From: Lewinellaceae bacterium
Lineage (GTDB): Bacteria; Bacteroidota; Bacteroidia; Chitinophagales; Saprospiraceae
Length of the DNA: 64,000 nucleotides
Direction of reading: 5' to 3'
Assembly: GCA_020636355.1 (NCBI GenBank)
Contig: JACJYB010000001.1
Span: 372,001-436,000, forward strand
Positions within the stretch are counted from its first letter, which is position 1, and every line of letters begins with the position of its first letter. Positions 63,878 to 64,000 of this stretch are shown here, in pieces. The translations under genes and the position numbers were made by a program. The notes below the pieces were generated by a model, which was given only the letters and a program-made list of their open reading frames with translations, was not told where the DNA came from and ran no database searches.

Positions 63878-64000
63878 ATGTCAAAAAGCTTTGATTTTAA
63901 GAAATTGTTGCCTCATCTGGGCGCATTTGCTGTGTTCCTGGCGCTTACCGTATTTTACTTCTACCCTCAGCTGCAAGGTAAGGTGCTCCACCAGAGCGAT
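63878..64000 (+). CDS. YfhO-like membrane protein (N-terminal part, cut by window end)
   Basis: 41 residues are visible, MSKSFDFKKLLPHLGAFAVF then LALTVFYFYPQLQGKVLHQSD, still open at base 64000. A short basic start, one membrane helix (HLGAFAVFLALTVFYFY) and the P-Q-L-Q-G-K-x-L-x-Q-S-D element match the start of the large YfhO-type membrane glycosyltransferase-like proteins of Bacteroidota. Those have about 14 helices and are linked to glycosylation of cell-wall or lipid carriers in Gram-positives; the role in Bacteroidota is unknown. Divergent from the trp operon, with about 218 bases between the two coding starts. Confidence 0.65.
   Translation, partial: MSKSFDFKKLLPHLGAFAVFLALTVFYFYPQLQGKVLHQSD

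Noticed and set aside
1..64000. tRNA, rRNA, insertion sequence or CRISPR array
   Set aside because: I looked for cloverleaf-like ends, transposase motifs, terminal inverted repeats and regularly spaced direct repeats and found none.

Overview
The window is bacterial chromosome from a member of Bacteroidota, most likely a Saprospiria-like lineage (inference). Evidence: a type IX secretion (T9SS) C-terminal sorting domain on one beta-propeller protein and a gliding-motility-type (type B) C-terminal domain on a large adhesin; SprB-like repeats; LytTR, DoxX, Gfo/Idh/MocA, ThuA-type and haem-binding-domain proteins typical of the phylum; and promoters of the Bacteroidota form TTTG/TTG-N19-21-TAnnTTTG. 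I see no tRNA, rRNA, insertion sequence, prophage or CRISPR array.

Layout. 0-8.5 kb: the end of a TctA-type transporter permease, an acetyltransferase, a secreted BNR/sortilin-like propeller protein, a large Dna2-like nuclease-helicase, a rhodanese and a small membrane protein. 8.5-12 kb: an iron-uptake operon encoding a membrane-anchored DtxR regulator fused to two FeoA-like domains, then FeoB as a GTPase ORF and a permease ORF separated by one in-frame TGA. The operon promoter lies among two DtxR-type palindromes. 12-18 kb: a ThuA-like protein, a CitMHS transporter with AtuA-type catabolic genes, and a cyclase-TM-TPR protein. 18-26 kb: a lipoprotein esterase, LemA-DUF2207 and several small enzymes. 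26-34 kb: a second large BNR protein and a multidomain surface protein with a probable Cys-Gln thioester domain. 34-48 kb: an LpxH-like phosphoesterase, a PhoX-like protein, an S9 peptidase, superoxide dismutase, an arsR-arsM pair, fumC, a lyase-like protein, a LytTR regulator, a MotA/TolQ-like channel protein and an M20 peptidase. 48-53.7 kb: a very large T9SS adhesin. 53.7-64 kb: a Gfo/Idh/MocA-DoxX pair, the complete tryptophan operon trpEGDCFBA followed by a DAHP synthase, controlled by a leader peptide with three consecutive Trp codons and an attenuator, and the start of a divergent YfhO-like gene.

Data quality. About 50 reading-frame breaks occur, concentrated in some genes (12.3-18.3, 19.5-20.5, 23.3-25.7, 30-34.4, 45-46.4 and 48.7-53.7 kb). 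Wherever the frame order can be read, each break behaves as loss of a single base, usually in a short homopolymer, which points to sequencing or assembly deletions rather than true decay. I give such genes as one reconstructed coding region and state the breaks.

The most unusual content is the thioester-domain surface protein with a barrel-like C-terminus, the membrane-tethered DtxR-FeoA-FeoA regulator with promoter-embedded operators, and the trp leader/attenuator.
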